Below, piece by piece: positions 16,966 through 25,127 of a stretch of DNA of 64,000 nt. The notes under the pieces were generated by a model. The model was not told the origin of the DNA. It ran no database searches and saw nothing but the letters and a program-made list of their open reading frames with translations. Source of the stretch: Chloroherpeton thalassium ATCC 35110 (lineage in GTDB: Bacteria > Bacteroidota > Chlorobiia > Chlorobiales > Chloroherpetonaceae). Numbering within the stretch: position 1 is the first letter of the stretch; every line of letters begins with the position of its first letter. The position numbers and the translations under genes were made by a program. Location of the stretch: contig NC_011026.1 of NCBI RefSeq assembly GCF_000020525.1, positions 62,001-126,000 on the forward strand. The letters are read 5' to 3'.

Positions 16966-17553
16966 TCATTCCGATTTTTCCAGTTCACCTGATTTGTTCC
17001 AGCGGAATTTTTCCAAAATGCGCGAGCAACGTTTTCTCTCGTAACTTCCGCTGCCATCGCTGTGAAGCAGCGCGGTTTCCTCAAGGCGCTTTCGTTGGAT
17101 GAATTTTCGCAGCAAATATTCGGTGGCTGAACCCGTATGCCGCCAACGCAAGAAAAATCTCGGCTTCGCAAAAAGGGTGTCTTCATAAATGAGCGTTTTT
17201 CCAGACCGGCCATCTCGATTGATCATCAGCTCAAATCCCCCCGCTTGAAGCGCATTTTTTCCGCGAAAAACGCCTTTTAAAAAGATCATGTTCGATTCAA
17301 ACGTGTTGAAAAGGGAATTTTCTAACGCACTTTTGGAAGTCATTGAACCCTCGGATGCAATTTGCGATAACGTGAGAAATAAGGTACTTGGAAGCCGCAA
17401 AACCGCTTTGGCGTCTTCTGAAGTGTTGTTCAATGCCGGAATTGTCACTAAATTTGCCTTTTCTAATAATTGAAGAGACTTTTCAGGATTTTGTCCGAAC
17501 AAGAGCGAAGCGCAAAAGATGAGCCGGCACGCGGTAAATAGCAAGCACTTCAT
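16966..17553 (-). CDS. Unknown exported protein upstream of tsaE
   Basis: A 195-residue protein I do not recognise. It begins with a likely signal peptide (CLLFTACRLIFCASLLFGQNPEK). The remainder is mixed polar with a repeated phenylalanine and arginine pattern (FFLRWRHTG, KFRWNKSGE) and a probable beta-rich central part (AGGFELMINRDGRSGKTLIYED). The C-terminus is basic and Ser-rich. It lies about 86 bases upstream of tsaE on the same strand and is divergent from the amidase gene. A periplasmic or envelope location is inferred from the signal only. Confidence 0.65.
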   Translation of the reverse strand: MKCLLFTACRLIFCASLLFGQNPEKSLQLLEKANLVTIPALNNTSEDAKAVLRLPSTLFLTLSQIASEGSMTSKSALENSLFNTFESNMIFLKGVFRGKNALQAGGFELMINRDGRSGKTLIYEDTLFAKPRFFLRWRHTGSATEYLLRKFIQRKRLEETALLHSDGSGSYERKRCSRILEKFRWNKSGELEKSE

Positions 17554-17600
17554 GGTTCGGATTGAGATTGGATGGATTATAAAAGACTTTTGAAAATTTA

Positions 17601-19391
17601 ATGGTTTTTCATCAAAGAAGCTTGAAAAATAAGATCGCGGCGCACGCCCAGCCGGCCTTTGCTGAAGGCGTTTTTTCCACAGGCGATTGCGACAAAAAGC
17701 AACACAACTTGGCGCTCCTCACCCTATTCCTTTTTCTTACACTTTTACTTCTTTTACCGCAAAACGCATTGGCGGGCGAAACCATCAGCGTTTCGGTCAC
17801 TTTAGAAAACAAGCAGGTTTATACAAAAAAAATCGCGCTTTATAGCGTCGGAAATCTGAAAATGGTGGCGGTTTCAGAACTTTGCGACGCCTTGCGGCTT
17901 TCGAACACGCAAAGCTTGGCCGATTTGGTCGTCACGGCAAAACCGGAAAGTCAGCGCGAGTTTTGCACGTTTAGGCCGCTTAATCATTTTGCCGTGATTC
18001 GCTCGATGGAAGGCAGCAAACCTGCACACGTGTTGCAACTTGGTGTTGCGCCAGCTATGATTGGCGGCACGATTTATCTTCCGCCGGCGCAAGTTGCTCG
18101 GCTTTTTTCATCGTGGCAAGGGCTAAAATTTGAATACAATTTGGTAACCAAAATTTTTACGGCTGACTTTTCGCAAAAACTTTCGGCCTCGATTGCAAAA
18201 TCACCTACGCCGCCCAGCCTTTCAGAAAAAGATGAAAAGGAAAGCTTAACGCTCGACGAACAAGACAAAGTCGATACGCGATTTACGATTCCAAAATTCA
18301 GCATCGATGAAAAAGCAAACGGCGCAATTATCCGCATTTATTGCACGCGCCCAGAGGTCGAATATGAATTCATCCGCCCGAATAAAAACGGGGTCGCGTA
18401 TTTGACTTTCCGAAACGCCGTTGGCGATATCAAAAACCTAACGCAGACTTTTAGCACAGGATTACTAAAGGAAGTGACTGCGTTTGCGTTGCGTTCCGGC
18501 GGCTTGCAACTGACGCTGAACTTTAACACGAAACGCTACAAGATTAAATCGACCGAATGCAAACGCGACGAAAAAAGCGATGATTTTCTGGTGCATGTTC
18601 TCAGCGATGTGGATGTTTCGGAAATTTACAAGACGGAAAAAGAGAAGGAAATCAAAGCGCTGCTGCAAGAAGATCGCGAACGATGGAAACTGGACGTTAT
18701 CGCACTCGACGCAGGCCATGGCGGGAAAGATCCTGGCGCGATTGGCTATTCTGGCACGTACGAAAAAAATGTGGTGCTCGGCGTGGTGATGGAACTTGGG
18801 AAATTGATAAACCAATATTGGCCAGATGTGAAAGTGGTTTATACCCGAAAAACAGACGACTTTATCGAGCTCGACGAGCGAGGAAGAATTGCCAACCAGC
18901 AAAATGCCAAGCTTTTTGTGAGCGTGCATTGCAATGCGAGCCGCAATCAGCGAGTTTCAGGTGTGGAAGTCTATATGCTCGGCTTGCATAAAACCGATGC
19001 GGCACTTCGCGTGGCTGAGCGCGAAAACGCCGTTATTTTGCAAGAAGATGATTACAAGGATCGCTATAAAGATTTCACTGACGAGAACCTGATTATGATC
19101 ACCATGGCACAAAGTGCGTTTTCGTATCAGTCGCAGAAACTGGCTGATTTGATCAATAGAAATATCCAAGAAAGAACGAAACAGGCTGGCAGAGGTGTTA
19201 AACAAGCTGGATTTATGGTGCTTTGGACGCCTTCAATGCCAAGCGTTTTGGTTGAGGCTGGCTACATTACCAATCCTCGCGAAGAGCGTTTCCTAAAATC
19301 TAAAGAAGGCCAGCTACGAGTGGCTCGCGCTATTTTTGAAGGCCTCAAAAAATATCGATCGGATTATGAAGCGCAATTAAAAGCGCGGTAA
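17601..19391 (+). CDS. N-acetylmuramoyl-L-alanine amidase (AmiC-type)
   Basis: A 596-residue secreted cell-wall hydrolase that cleaves the amide between N-acetylmuramic acid and the stem peptide. A long hydrophobic segment (LALLTLFLFLTLLLLLPQNALAGE) acts as signal. The middle (about residues 230-335) resembles an AMIN-type beta domain. The C-terminal Amidase_3 domain has the zinc ligands in LDAGHGGKDPG and VSVHCNA, with a glutamate ligand in YEKNVVLG and the catalytic glutamate in LVEAGYITNP. The C-terminal signature IFEGLKKY is usual. The start ATG at 17601 gives a long, polar N-region before the signal, so a later start is possible. Confidence 0.93.
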   Translation: MVFHQRSLKNKIAAHAQPAFAEGVFSTGDCDKKQHNLALLTLFLFLTLLLLLPQNALAGETISVSVTLENKQVYTKKIALYSVGNLKMVAVSELCDALRLSNTQSLADLVVTAKPESQREFCTFRPLNHFAVIRSMEGSKPAHVLQLGVAPAMIGGTIYLPPAQVARLFSSWQGLKFEYNLVTKIFTADFSQKLSASIAKSPTPPSLSEKDEKESLTLDEQDKVDTRFTIPKFSIDEKANGAIIRIYCTRPEVEYEFIRPNKNGVAYLTFRNAVGDIKNLTQTFSTGLLKEVTAFALRSGGLQLTLNFNTKRYKIKSTECKRDEKSDDFLVHVLSDVDVSEIYKTEKEKEIKALLQEDRERWKLDVIALDAGHGGKDPGAIGYSGTYEKNVVLGVVMELGKLINQYWPDVKVVYTRKTDDFIELDERGRIANQQNAKLFVSVHCNASRNQRVSGVEVYMLGLHKTDAALRVAERENAVILQEDDYKDRYKDFTDENLIMITMAQSAFSYQSQKLADLINRNIQERTKQAGRGVKQAGFMVLWTPSMPSVLVEAGYITNPREERFLKSKEGQLRVARAIFEGLKKYRSDYEAQLKAR

Positions 19392-19608
19392 AAACCCGAT
19401 TTAGATTGCCCAGAAAATTCCAGAAAAGGCCATCGCATAGGTTACAAAATGTTCAAGCATTTTTTATTTTTACCCTATTGTTAACATAGAGTCAGAAAAA
19501 AAACCTACCCCGTTTTCACTCACATGTTTTAATAAAAAAGGTATTTTGCGGTTTTCAGATGCGGATACCATTTGTTGCTGGATGCTTTAACTTTTTTATG
19601 TAGAAGAT

Positions 19609-21069
19609 ATGACACCGTTTAATAGCCATCCCCCCAATAGACTCACCAAAACGCTTGATGCAATTAGCAATGCGGTTGATTGGGACAAAGTGCTAAAATT
19701 TTTAGACGAGCATTCTGTTGAAGACTCAATCGTGAAACTTCCACCTGAAAAGCTGCTGCGAAACATGAAGTTCGTGTTCCTACAGCATATTTACGATCTT
19801 GCCGACTATGACTTAATCGAACTCATCAACGATCGGATCTCTTTTAAGATCTTTTTTGGACTTGAGCCTGATGATGATTTTGAAGATGATGAGGCTTCAG
19901 CTGCGTTTCGAGAGCTGCTTCTTGAAAAAAGGCTGTACACGCCTCTGATTAATTTTATATGGGCATCTCTTGAAATCAGCGGCTTTTCGATTGAAAAAGG
20001 TGTTATTATGGATGCGCGAATACGCGACACCGAGACACCTGCGCCAAAACCACCCGACACGCCCCACGAACCAGCAAAGCACCCATCACCTGAATTGCAT
20101 ATTAGTTATGACACCGTTCAAAAGATGATTCGCGGTGAAATTGCGCAGCCATTTGAAACCTATGCGCTACAAATGCAGTTGCATCAAGCTCAAAAAGATG
20201 TTCGCAGCGGCGCGCTTTCTTTGGACGAAGCCACGGAAAATCTGTATAAACTCTGCGCTTTGGTGCTAACGAAAAAAAAGCCGGCGGAAAAAAGCCCTAC
20301 GCCGCCAGCCAGCCCGGCACCAAAAACAACCACACCTCATGCTTTACCACAGAAAGTCAACCATGACCTTTTGAGAAAGCTGATTCTGGGCGAAGTTCAC
20401 TATCACTTCAAGCATTATGCGCTTCAGATGCAACTGCATCAATCCCAAAAAGAAGTCCGCAACGGCGTGATTTCCTTAGACGAAGCAACAGACAACCTTT
20501 ATGAGCTTTGCAAGCGCTTGCTGACGAAACAGTTGCCGGCTCATAAACCGCAAGTCGAACACGCCTTGCCACCAGCAAAAGAGCCGCCAGCCACATTCAA
20601 AATCAACCGCGAGATCCTTGAAAAAATGATTCGCGGCGAGCTCAACCAAAACTTCAAGCATTATGCACTTCAAATGCAATTGCATCAAGCGAAAAAAGAA
20701 GTTGGCTCGGGCAGTTGCTCAATCGACGAAGCCGTTGAAAAGCTCTACGATCTTTGCAAGCATGTACTTGTGCACAAGCCATACGACGAGCTCACGCACG
20801 AAACCCACGACACGCACGAAACGCATCCGCTTCCGCAACATAGAAAATTACCCGACATCAACCGGGTTGAATGGAAAAAGTTAGTTACGGGGGAATTGGA
20901 ACATCAATTTAGAAATTATGTTTTGCAGGTGCAGCTACACCAAACTAAAAAAGAAGTTCGCAGCGGAAAGCTCTCGGTTGAACGCGCTGTTCAAAATTTA
21001 TACAATTTATGCCTAAGGGTTCCCTTAGCGGTTCAAACAGATTTCAAACAAATTTTTAAAGAGTGGTAA
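19609..21069 (+). CDS. Domesticated IS5-type transposase N-domain fused to four novel repeats
   Basis: A 486-residue protein. Residues 1-140 match the N-terminal DNA-binding domain of IS5-family transposases (DUF772 type): LPPEKLL, FLQHIYDLADYDLIELIND, RISFKIFFGL, FRELLLEKRLY, and GFSIEKGVIMDARI, where Asp135 sits where the first catalytic Asp of the DDE triad would be. The rest of the catalytic domain is absent. It is replaced by four copies of a 54-residue repeat at about residues 170-223, 254-307, 336-389 and 420-474. Each has a G-E start, a YALQMQLHQ core, KKEVRSG and a LDEATxNLYxLC end. Pro-rich linkers separate them, and the third contains an H-E-T/H-D-T repeat. The next gene starts three bases after the stop. 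Confidence 0.8.
   Translation: MTPFNSHPPNRLTKTLDAISNAVDWDKVLKFLDEHSVEDSIVKLPPEKLLRNMKFVFLQHIYDLADYDLIELINDRISFKIFFGLEPDDDFEDDEASAAFRELLLEKRLYTPLINFIWASLEISGFSIEKGVIMDARIRDTETPAPKPPDTPHEPAKHPSPELHISYDTVQKMIRGEIAQPFETYALQMQLHQAQKDVRSGALSLDEATENLYKLCALVLTKKKPAEKSPTPPASPAPKTTTPHALPQKVNHDLLRKLILGEVHYHFKHYALQMQLHQSQKEVRNGVISLDEATDNLYELCKRLLTKQLPAHKPQVEHALPPAKEPPATFKINREILEKMIRGELNQNFKHYALQMQLHQAKKEVGSGSCSIDEAVEKLYDLCKHVLVHKPYDELTHETHDTHETHPLPQHRKLPDINRVEWKKLVTGELEHQFRNYVLQVQLHQTKKEVRSGKLSVERAVQNLYNLCLRVPLAVQTDFKQIFKEW
20101..21040 (+). repeat. Four-fold 54-residue protein repeat
   Basis: At DNA level the four repeats lie at about 20116-20277, 20368-20529, 20614-20775 and 20866-21030 with spacings near 250 bases. 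The conserved protein core YALQMQLHQ(A/S)(Q/K)K(D/E)VRSG, with helices before and after, points to a small three-helix module. Copies 1-3 are closest, and copy 4 replaces YALQMQ by YVLQVQ. The copies differ at synonymous sites, so the duplication is old. Confidence 0.85.
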
Positions 21070-21072
21070 GCC

Positions 21073-22065
21073 ATGCAAAAAAAGCTATATACACTTGCAG
21101 AAGTGACGGAGTTTATTCTGCAAGGCGCTAAATTAGTCATTTCTGCCGATGAAAGCTTGTTGGATCAACTCCCTGCTGGCAATTGGATCGGCGGTACAAT
21201 TCCCTACTTTATGACCGAACAAGGCGGCTCATTTTCAAAAGATAAACTCTTTGTCGATGACTTAAGCGCTTACGGACTTGAAGTATCATTCAAAGCGTAT
21301 GACGAAACTGATATTCAAACTATCACTAAAAGTAGTTTTGAAAATGGCTTCACCATTTTAATTCTCCCTGCTGGCTCTAAGGTTCACGAATCATTCAGCC
21401 TCAACTCGATGAGCTATAAGGACATTTTCTTTAAGCCCATCACAGGCTATGTTTCTGGTTTCGATTTGAATTTGTTAGGCTCAGCGACGGCAAAAACATA
21501 CCTTGGAAAGGCGCAAATGAAGTATGAAGATAAAGGCGTAGCCATGCACGTGAAGCTGCCTGACGATCAATTTGCCAAAATTGAAATTTTTAATTTGATG
21601 GAAATTGACGAAAGCTCCGACGTAATCACTTTTCCCGAGACAGGCTTCTTACAAAAAAGCTGCATGGTAAATGGCAAAGCAACCAACTTGGCAGAATATT
21701 TATCGAACTTGAATTACGCGGCTGGCCTCCCGCTCATTGCCAATTGCCAAGGCGCTTTGATCAATCGCAGCATAGAAAAGCTCGATATGGACAACAAAAC
21801 AGTGCTTTTCTATGCGCCTGTTTTCAGCGATGAAGTGTATCGGTTGGCAAAGCCCGTAACCAACTATCATGAGGAATTCCAGAAAAGAATTGAAATTTAC
21901 GCAGACGAAAACGTGATCTACTCGGTGCTTTGCGTGGTTTATTATATGGTTGGCGAGCTTGAAAACAAAAAACTGCCGGTTTCTGGCTCGTTCACTTTTG
22001 GCGAAGTCGGCTACCAATTGCTGAACCAAACGCTTGTTTATTTAACCCTGAGCAACTCTCACTAA
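21073..22065 (+). CDS. Uncharacterised partner protein of the repeat gene
   Basis: A 330-residue cytoplasmic-looking protein with no signal or membrane segment. It has a recognisable small family pattern, GNWIGGTIPYFMTEQGG near residues 36-52, a sheet-rich middle (KVHESFSLNSMSYKDIFFKPITGYVSG) and a C-terminal helical part (VGYQLLNQTLVYLTLS). I believe it belongs to an uncharacterised conserved family (perhaps DUF6976-like), but I cannot name a function. The gly-rich start is faintly reminiscent of FIST sensor proteins, which is only a guess. It begins three bases after the transposase-derived repeat gene, so the two are co-transcribed and probably co-functional. Confidence 0.75.
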   Translation: MQKKLYTLAEVTEFILQGAKLVISADESLLDQLPAGNWIGGTIPYFMTEQGGSFSKDKLFVDDLSAYGLEVSFKAYDETDIQTITKSSFENGFTILILPAGSKVHESFSLNSMSYKDIFFKPITGYVSGFDLNLLGSATAKTYLGKAQMKYEDKGVAMHVKLPDDQFAKIEIFNLMEIDESSDVITFPETGFLQKSCMVNGKATNLAEYLSNLNYAAGLPLIANCQGALINRSIEKLDMDNKTVLFYAPVFSDEVYRLAKPVTNYHEEFQKRIEIYADENVIYSVLCVVYYMVGELENKKLPVSGSFTFGEVGYQLLNQTLVYLTLSNSH

Positions 22066-22166
22066 GGAAAAACAGCTTCATGCCAGATCAGGCTCGATGT
22101 TTTTCTGTTTTTTTTCGCTTTGAAAAACTGAAATGGCGCTGATTGGAATCACTGAAAAATAGGTTG

Positions 22167-22226
22167 GCATTTGCCGCAATGATGAACACTGACACGAACG
22201 TGTCGAAACATTATTGCAGCAAATGC
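22167..22226. repeat. Nested 60-base inverted repeat (cruciform-like)
   Basis: Arms GCATTTGC-C-GCAAT (22167-22180) and its complement (22213-22226) pair over 14 bases with one mismatch. The enclosed segment contains a second small hairpin GACAC-GAAC-GTGTC (22191-22204). It lies in the convergent gap between the 330-residue gene and the radical SAM gene. There is no T-run, so it is more than a simple terminator. Confidence 0.65.
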
Positions 22227-22282
22227 TTCGAAATAACAGGGATGCGCGTTGATGAATAAACGCCGGCGACAAACACTTATGC

Positions 22283-23170
22283 TCAAGTTCGATCTAAACG
22301 GCTCAGGCCAAAATGCCTGGCAAGCAAAACCGCATCTCGGAAATCTTTTTCCGGCAGTCGCTTATCCACGCCTTGAAACTCATCGGTTCGGTAGCATGGA
22401 TGATACTGATCCATTAAATTCACGTAAGTATTTGTAGAAATGGAATTGGCAACGAAGAACAGCACGCGCTCCGTTTCAACTAATTTTCCAGGCATCACCA
22501 AATGACGCAAAAGCAAGCCCCGCTGTGCCACGCCGTACGAATCCAGCACCAAATCACCGACTTGCCGGTGCATCTCCAACACAGCTGCACGATTGACTTC
22601 CACATAACTTTTCACATGGGTTAATCGCTGAGCGGTCATCGAATCGGCAAATTTTACATCCGGCATGTAAATATCAATGATGTCTTTCAGCATTTTTAGC
22701 GCCTCCAGGCTATCGTAACCGCCTGTATTATAAACAAGAGGCAAACGCAACCCTTTTTTTGCAGCAATGAAAACGGCTTCGATAATTTGCGCAACGACAT
22801 GGCTGGGACTAACAAAATTAATATTATGGCAGCCTTGCGCTTGCAGTTCAAGCATCATTTCAGCGAGCCGCTCGGGGGAAGCTTCCTCACCAATTCCCTT
22901 GTGGCTGATTTCCCAATTTTGACAAAATTCACATTGCAAATTGCACCAGCTAAAAAAAATTGTCCCGGAACCATTCCAGCCGCGCAAGGGATTTTCTTCG
23001 CCATGATGCGCACCGTAAGTAAAAACTTTGGCTTGACGCCCGGTATGACAAACTGCGCCAAGCGTTGAAACCAATCGATCCACACCGCAGTAGTTTGCAC
23101 ACAAATCGCATCGCTTCAAATGCGCGTACGCTTTATACACACGTTTTTCAAGTTGTCCGGTGTGCAGCAA
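22283..23170 (-). CDS. Radical SAM protein, pyruvate formate-lyase-activase-like (COG1313 type)
   Basis: A 295-residue radical SAM enzyme. The cluster motif CxxxCxxC is CNLQCEFCQNWEIS, and an extra N-terminal cysteine set (CDLCANYCGV) precedes it as in COG1313 proteins. The YNTGGYDS and YMPDVKFAD segments are usual for the group. No ATG exists in frame, and TTG at 23170 is the nearest start. Reading on upstream in the same frame gives FFPSYLDLL, which homologues also have. An ATG followed by ACAGAACG at 23202 would join this if one T were added to a T5 run, so a one-base frameshift is suspected. The substrate is unknown. Confidence 0.88.
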   Translation of the reverse strand: MLHTGQLEKRVYKAYAHLKRCDLCANYCGVDRLVSTLGAVCHTGRQAKVFTYGAHHGEENPLRGWNGSGTIFFSWCNLQCEFCQNWEISHKGIGEEASPERLAEMMLELQAQGCHNINFVSPSHVVAQIIEAVFIAAKKGLRLPLVYNTGGYDSLEALKMLKDIIDIYMPDVKFADSMTAQRLTHVKSYVEVNRAAVLEMHRQVGDLVLDSYGVAQRGLLLRHLVMPGKLVETERVLFFVANSISTNTYVNLMDQYHPCYRTDEFQGVDKRLPEKDFRDAVLLARHFGLSRLDRT

Positions 23171-23235
23171 GTCCAGATATGAGGGGAAAAACGTTCTGTC
23201 ATCTGCTTAACATGAGTTCAATTAATCAATTAACC

Positions 23236-23284
23236 AAAACCGGCTATTCGAACCCAAAGTTTGCACAAAAGGTTTAAATAGCCG
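23236..23284 (-). terminator. Terminator downstream of the PEBP-like gene
   Basis: The arms CGGCTATT (23241-23248) and AATAGCCG (23277-23284) pair perfectly, with an extended inner pairing GAACC/GGTT. A short GTTTTGG tract follows on the minus strand. Confidence 0.5.
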
Positions 23285-23310
23285 ATTCTACAAAAAAGCA
23301 AAAGCTTGAG

Positions 23311-23805
23311 CTACTTTTTCTTTTTTTCATAAGTGCCGATCAATTCCGCTTTTGCGAGAATGTGCCCGTCCATTGCTTTTTCTAACGCTGCTTTTGTCGG
23401 ATTTCCTAAATCTGGCAAAACCACGTCCAGCGCATAAAGCTTATGAAAATAACGATGCCGACCAATCGGTGGACAAGGGCCGCCATAACCGGTTCGTTTG
23501 TAATCGTTCAGGCCTTCTCGCGTTCCCTCCGGCAAGGCCATCGCCGCGCCGTTTTGCGGAAAGCTTTTCACCGTTGGCGGAATGTTGTACAAAACCCAAT
23601 GCACATAAGTCATTTTCGGCGCTTTCGGATCGGGCGCATCGGGATCATCGACGATTAAAACCAAGCTTTTGGCATTTTCAGGCACATGTTGCCAAGCCAG
23701 TGGCGGCGAGACATTGCGGCCTTCGCAGGTGTAAGCCTGAGGAATTTCTCCGCCATTTGAAAAAGCGGATGAGGTCAAAATGAAAGTCATAAGCAATGCC
23801 ATCAT
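23311..23805 (-). CDS. YbhB/YbcL-type phosphatidylethanolamine-binding family protein
   Basis: A 164-residue protein with a signal-like N-terminus (MMALLMTFILTSSAFSNGG) and the PEBP (Raf kinase inhibitor-like) fold: YTCEGRNVSPPLAW, LVLIVDDPDAPDP, VHWVLYNIPP, GYGGPCPPIGRHRYFHKLYALD. This DPDAP/HRY pattern is diagnostic. The biochemical role of bacterial YbhB/YbcL proteins is not settled. It lies three bases downstream of the nitroreductase gene (stop of the latter at 23809), implying an operon in order unknown protein, nitroreductase, PEBP. Confidence 0.95.
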   Translation of the reverse strand: MMALLMTFILTSSAFSNGGEIPQAYTCEGRNVSPPLAWQHVPENAKSLVLIVDDPDAPDPKAPKMTYVHWVLYNIPPTVKSFPQNGAAMALPEGTREGLNDYKRTGYGGPCPPIGRHRYFHKLYALDVVLPDLGNPTKAALEKAMDGHILAKAELIGTYEKKKK

Positions 23806-23808
23806 TTT

Positions 23809-24375
23809 TTAGATATTTAAGATGATATCGTCAAGGGAACGCTTTGGAACGTGATGCACACCGTCTTCGCTGCGCCAATATTTGACATCTTCTTTGAGAT
23901 CTTCCAGCACAACAGTTTCTTTAGGCACGCCAAGCGCGAGCACCAGAAAAATTTGAAAATCGCCAGGAATGCCCAATGCGTCTTGAAGCGCATCGCGCTG
24001 CACAGAGGCAATTACGCAACCGCCAAGTCCTTTTTCGGTTGCGCCGAGTAAAATGCTCTGCGCGGCGATGCCTTCATCGCAATAAATATTTTCGGAAATC
24101 CGCCGATCGCCCAGCATGATAATGTAAGCAGAAGGCCGCTCGCCTTCTTTTGGGCCTGGCCATTCTTTCAAATAGCCCGCCCAGCGAAGCGTGGTAAAAA
24201 TGCGTTGTATTTTTTGCTCGTCGTTCGAAAGGATGTACTTCAACGGTTGCAAATTCGCGGCAGAAGGCGAGAGGCGCGCTAACTCAATCAGCTCTTTTAA
24301 CGTGCCTGTACTGATTTTCTCATCTTGAAGAAATCGCCGATAACTACGATTTTTCAGAATTAAGTCTTTGATCAT
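23809..24375 (-). CDS. Nitroreductase family protein
   Basis: A 188-residue FMN-binding nitroreductase-type enzyme. The N-terminal RSYRRFLQDEKI is the FMN phosphate-binding stretch, LSPSAANLQPLKYILS the conserved loop, ILLGATEKGLGGCVIASVQ the FMN-contacting helix-loop, and GDFQIFLVLALGVPKE the C-terminal strand. These enzymes reduce nitro compounds, quinones or flavins with NAD(P)H, and the true substrate cannot be inferred. The ATG overlaps the stop of the upstream DUF697-like gene by four bases (ATGA), so translation is coupled. Confidence 0.93.
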   Translation of the reverse strand: MIKDLILKNRSYRRFLQDEKISTGTLKELIELARLSPSAANLQPLKYILSNDEQKIQRIFTTLRWAGYLKEWPGPKEGERPSAYIIMLGDRRISENIYCDEGIAAQSILLGATEKGLGGCVIASVQRDALQDALGIPGDFQIFLVLALGVPKETVVLEDLKEDVKYWRSEDGVHHVPKRSLDDIILNI

Positions 24376-24989
24376 GATTTTTTGCTTTCACCATTCTTTT
24401 CGGAGCTGCCTTGACCTGTCGCGTAAGGCGCTACTAAATCTTGCATTCTACGCAAAATCTCGTTTTGCTGCTCTTCCGTCAAGCCTGGCTTACTCAACTG
24501 ACTAACCAAGTCTTTATATTCCTTCACTTGCTCTTTTGGCATATCTTCGAACCACTTCTCCACATCCGGCTTTTCCATATTTTCGGCGCGGCGCTTGTAG
24601 ATGCGAAGCTCTTTAACACCAACTTCATCCAACTCTTTATCATCATTAAAAATCAAATAGACCGTCCAACCAATAACCTGCGCGGCGGTAAACGAGATCG
24701 AAGCGTTGGCCGTTGTACCAATTAGAGGAATCCATTTCACAGTCATGGCTAACACGCGAGAACTGGCAAAAAGCCCCATGTTAGGAATCAACCATTTAAG
24801 CGCTTTCTCCATTGTTAGGCTTTTGTTATGAACTTTACCAAGCCCCATAATCATGGCTGCAGTCAGTGCGGTGACGGCGATATCGTCCCCGATTAAAGTT
24901 GGGCTCATCACGTAAGCACTGGCGGCCTCTGCGGTTGCAACGCCGGTGATGATTACGGCACTACTCGCTAATTTGCTATCCATTTCCAT
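24372..24989 (-). CDS. DUF697-like helical membrane protein
   Basis: A 205-residue protein (ATG at 24989, since the frame from 25007 starts at TTG). Residues 5-120 are Ala/Gly-rich with several hydrophobic helices (AASAYVMSPTLIGDDIAVTALTAAMIMGLGKV, AASRVLAMTVKWIPLIGTTANASISFTAAQVIGWTVYLI read as separate helices). That pattern is typical of the DUF697/YcjF group found next to or within GTPases. The C-terminal 85 residues are charged and helical (EKWFEDMPKEQVKEYKDLV). No GTPase is adjacent. It heads an operon with the nitroreductase and PEBP genes. Confidence 0.6.
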   Translation of the reverse strand: MEMDSKLASSAVIITGVATAEAASAYVMSPTLIGDDIAVTALTAAMIMGLGKVHNKSLTMEKALKWLIPNMGLFASSRVLAMTVKWIPLIGTTANASISFTAAQVIGWTVYLIFNDDKELDEVGVKELRIYKRRAENMEKPDVEKWFEDMPKEQVKEYKDLVSQLSKPGLTEEQQNEILRRMQDLVAPYATGQGSSEKNGESKKS

Positions 24990-25127
24990 TTTGTTTTTTC
25001 CCCTCAAAATTTTCTGTTAGGTCAAGATGAATCAATCAGCCATTTTTGACAATAGATGGTTGAACTTACAACTTTGTAACGTGTCAAATTTACAGAGAAT
25101 AGCCCAAAAATTCACTTGACTTCCATT

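Noticed and set aside
19609-20040. The transposase-like segment as part of an intact insertion sequence
   Set aside because: No terminal inverted repeats, no complete DDE domain and a conserved continuous open frame into the repeats; it is an exapted domain.
20101-21040. The repeated DNA at 20.1-21.0 kb as a CRISPR array or tandem repeat element
   Set aside because: The period is about 250 bases, the copies differ at synonymous sites and lie within one open reading frame; it is a protein repeat.
22078-22272. 64-residue minus-strand frame near the nested inverted repeat
   Set aside because: Ser/Cys-rich composition without homology pattern and overlapping the structured repeat; judged as chance.
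23809-25007. A defence or toxin system made of the nitroreductase, PEBP and DUF697-like genes
   Set aside because: Each member is a common housekeeping-type or unknown protein, and no nuclease, toxin or immune motif is present.
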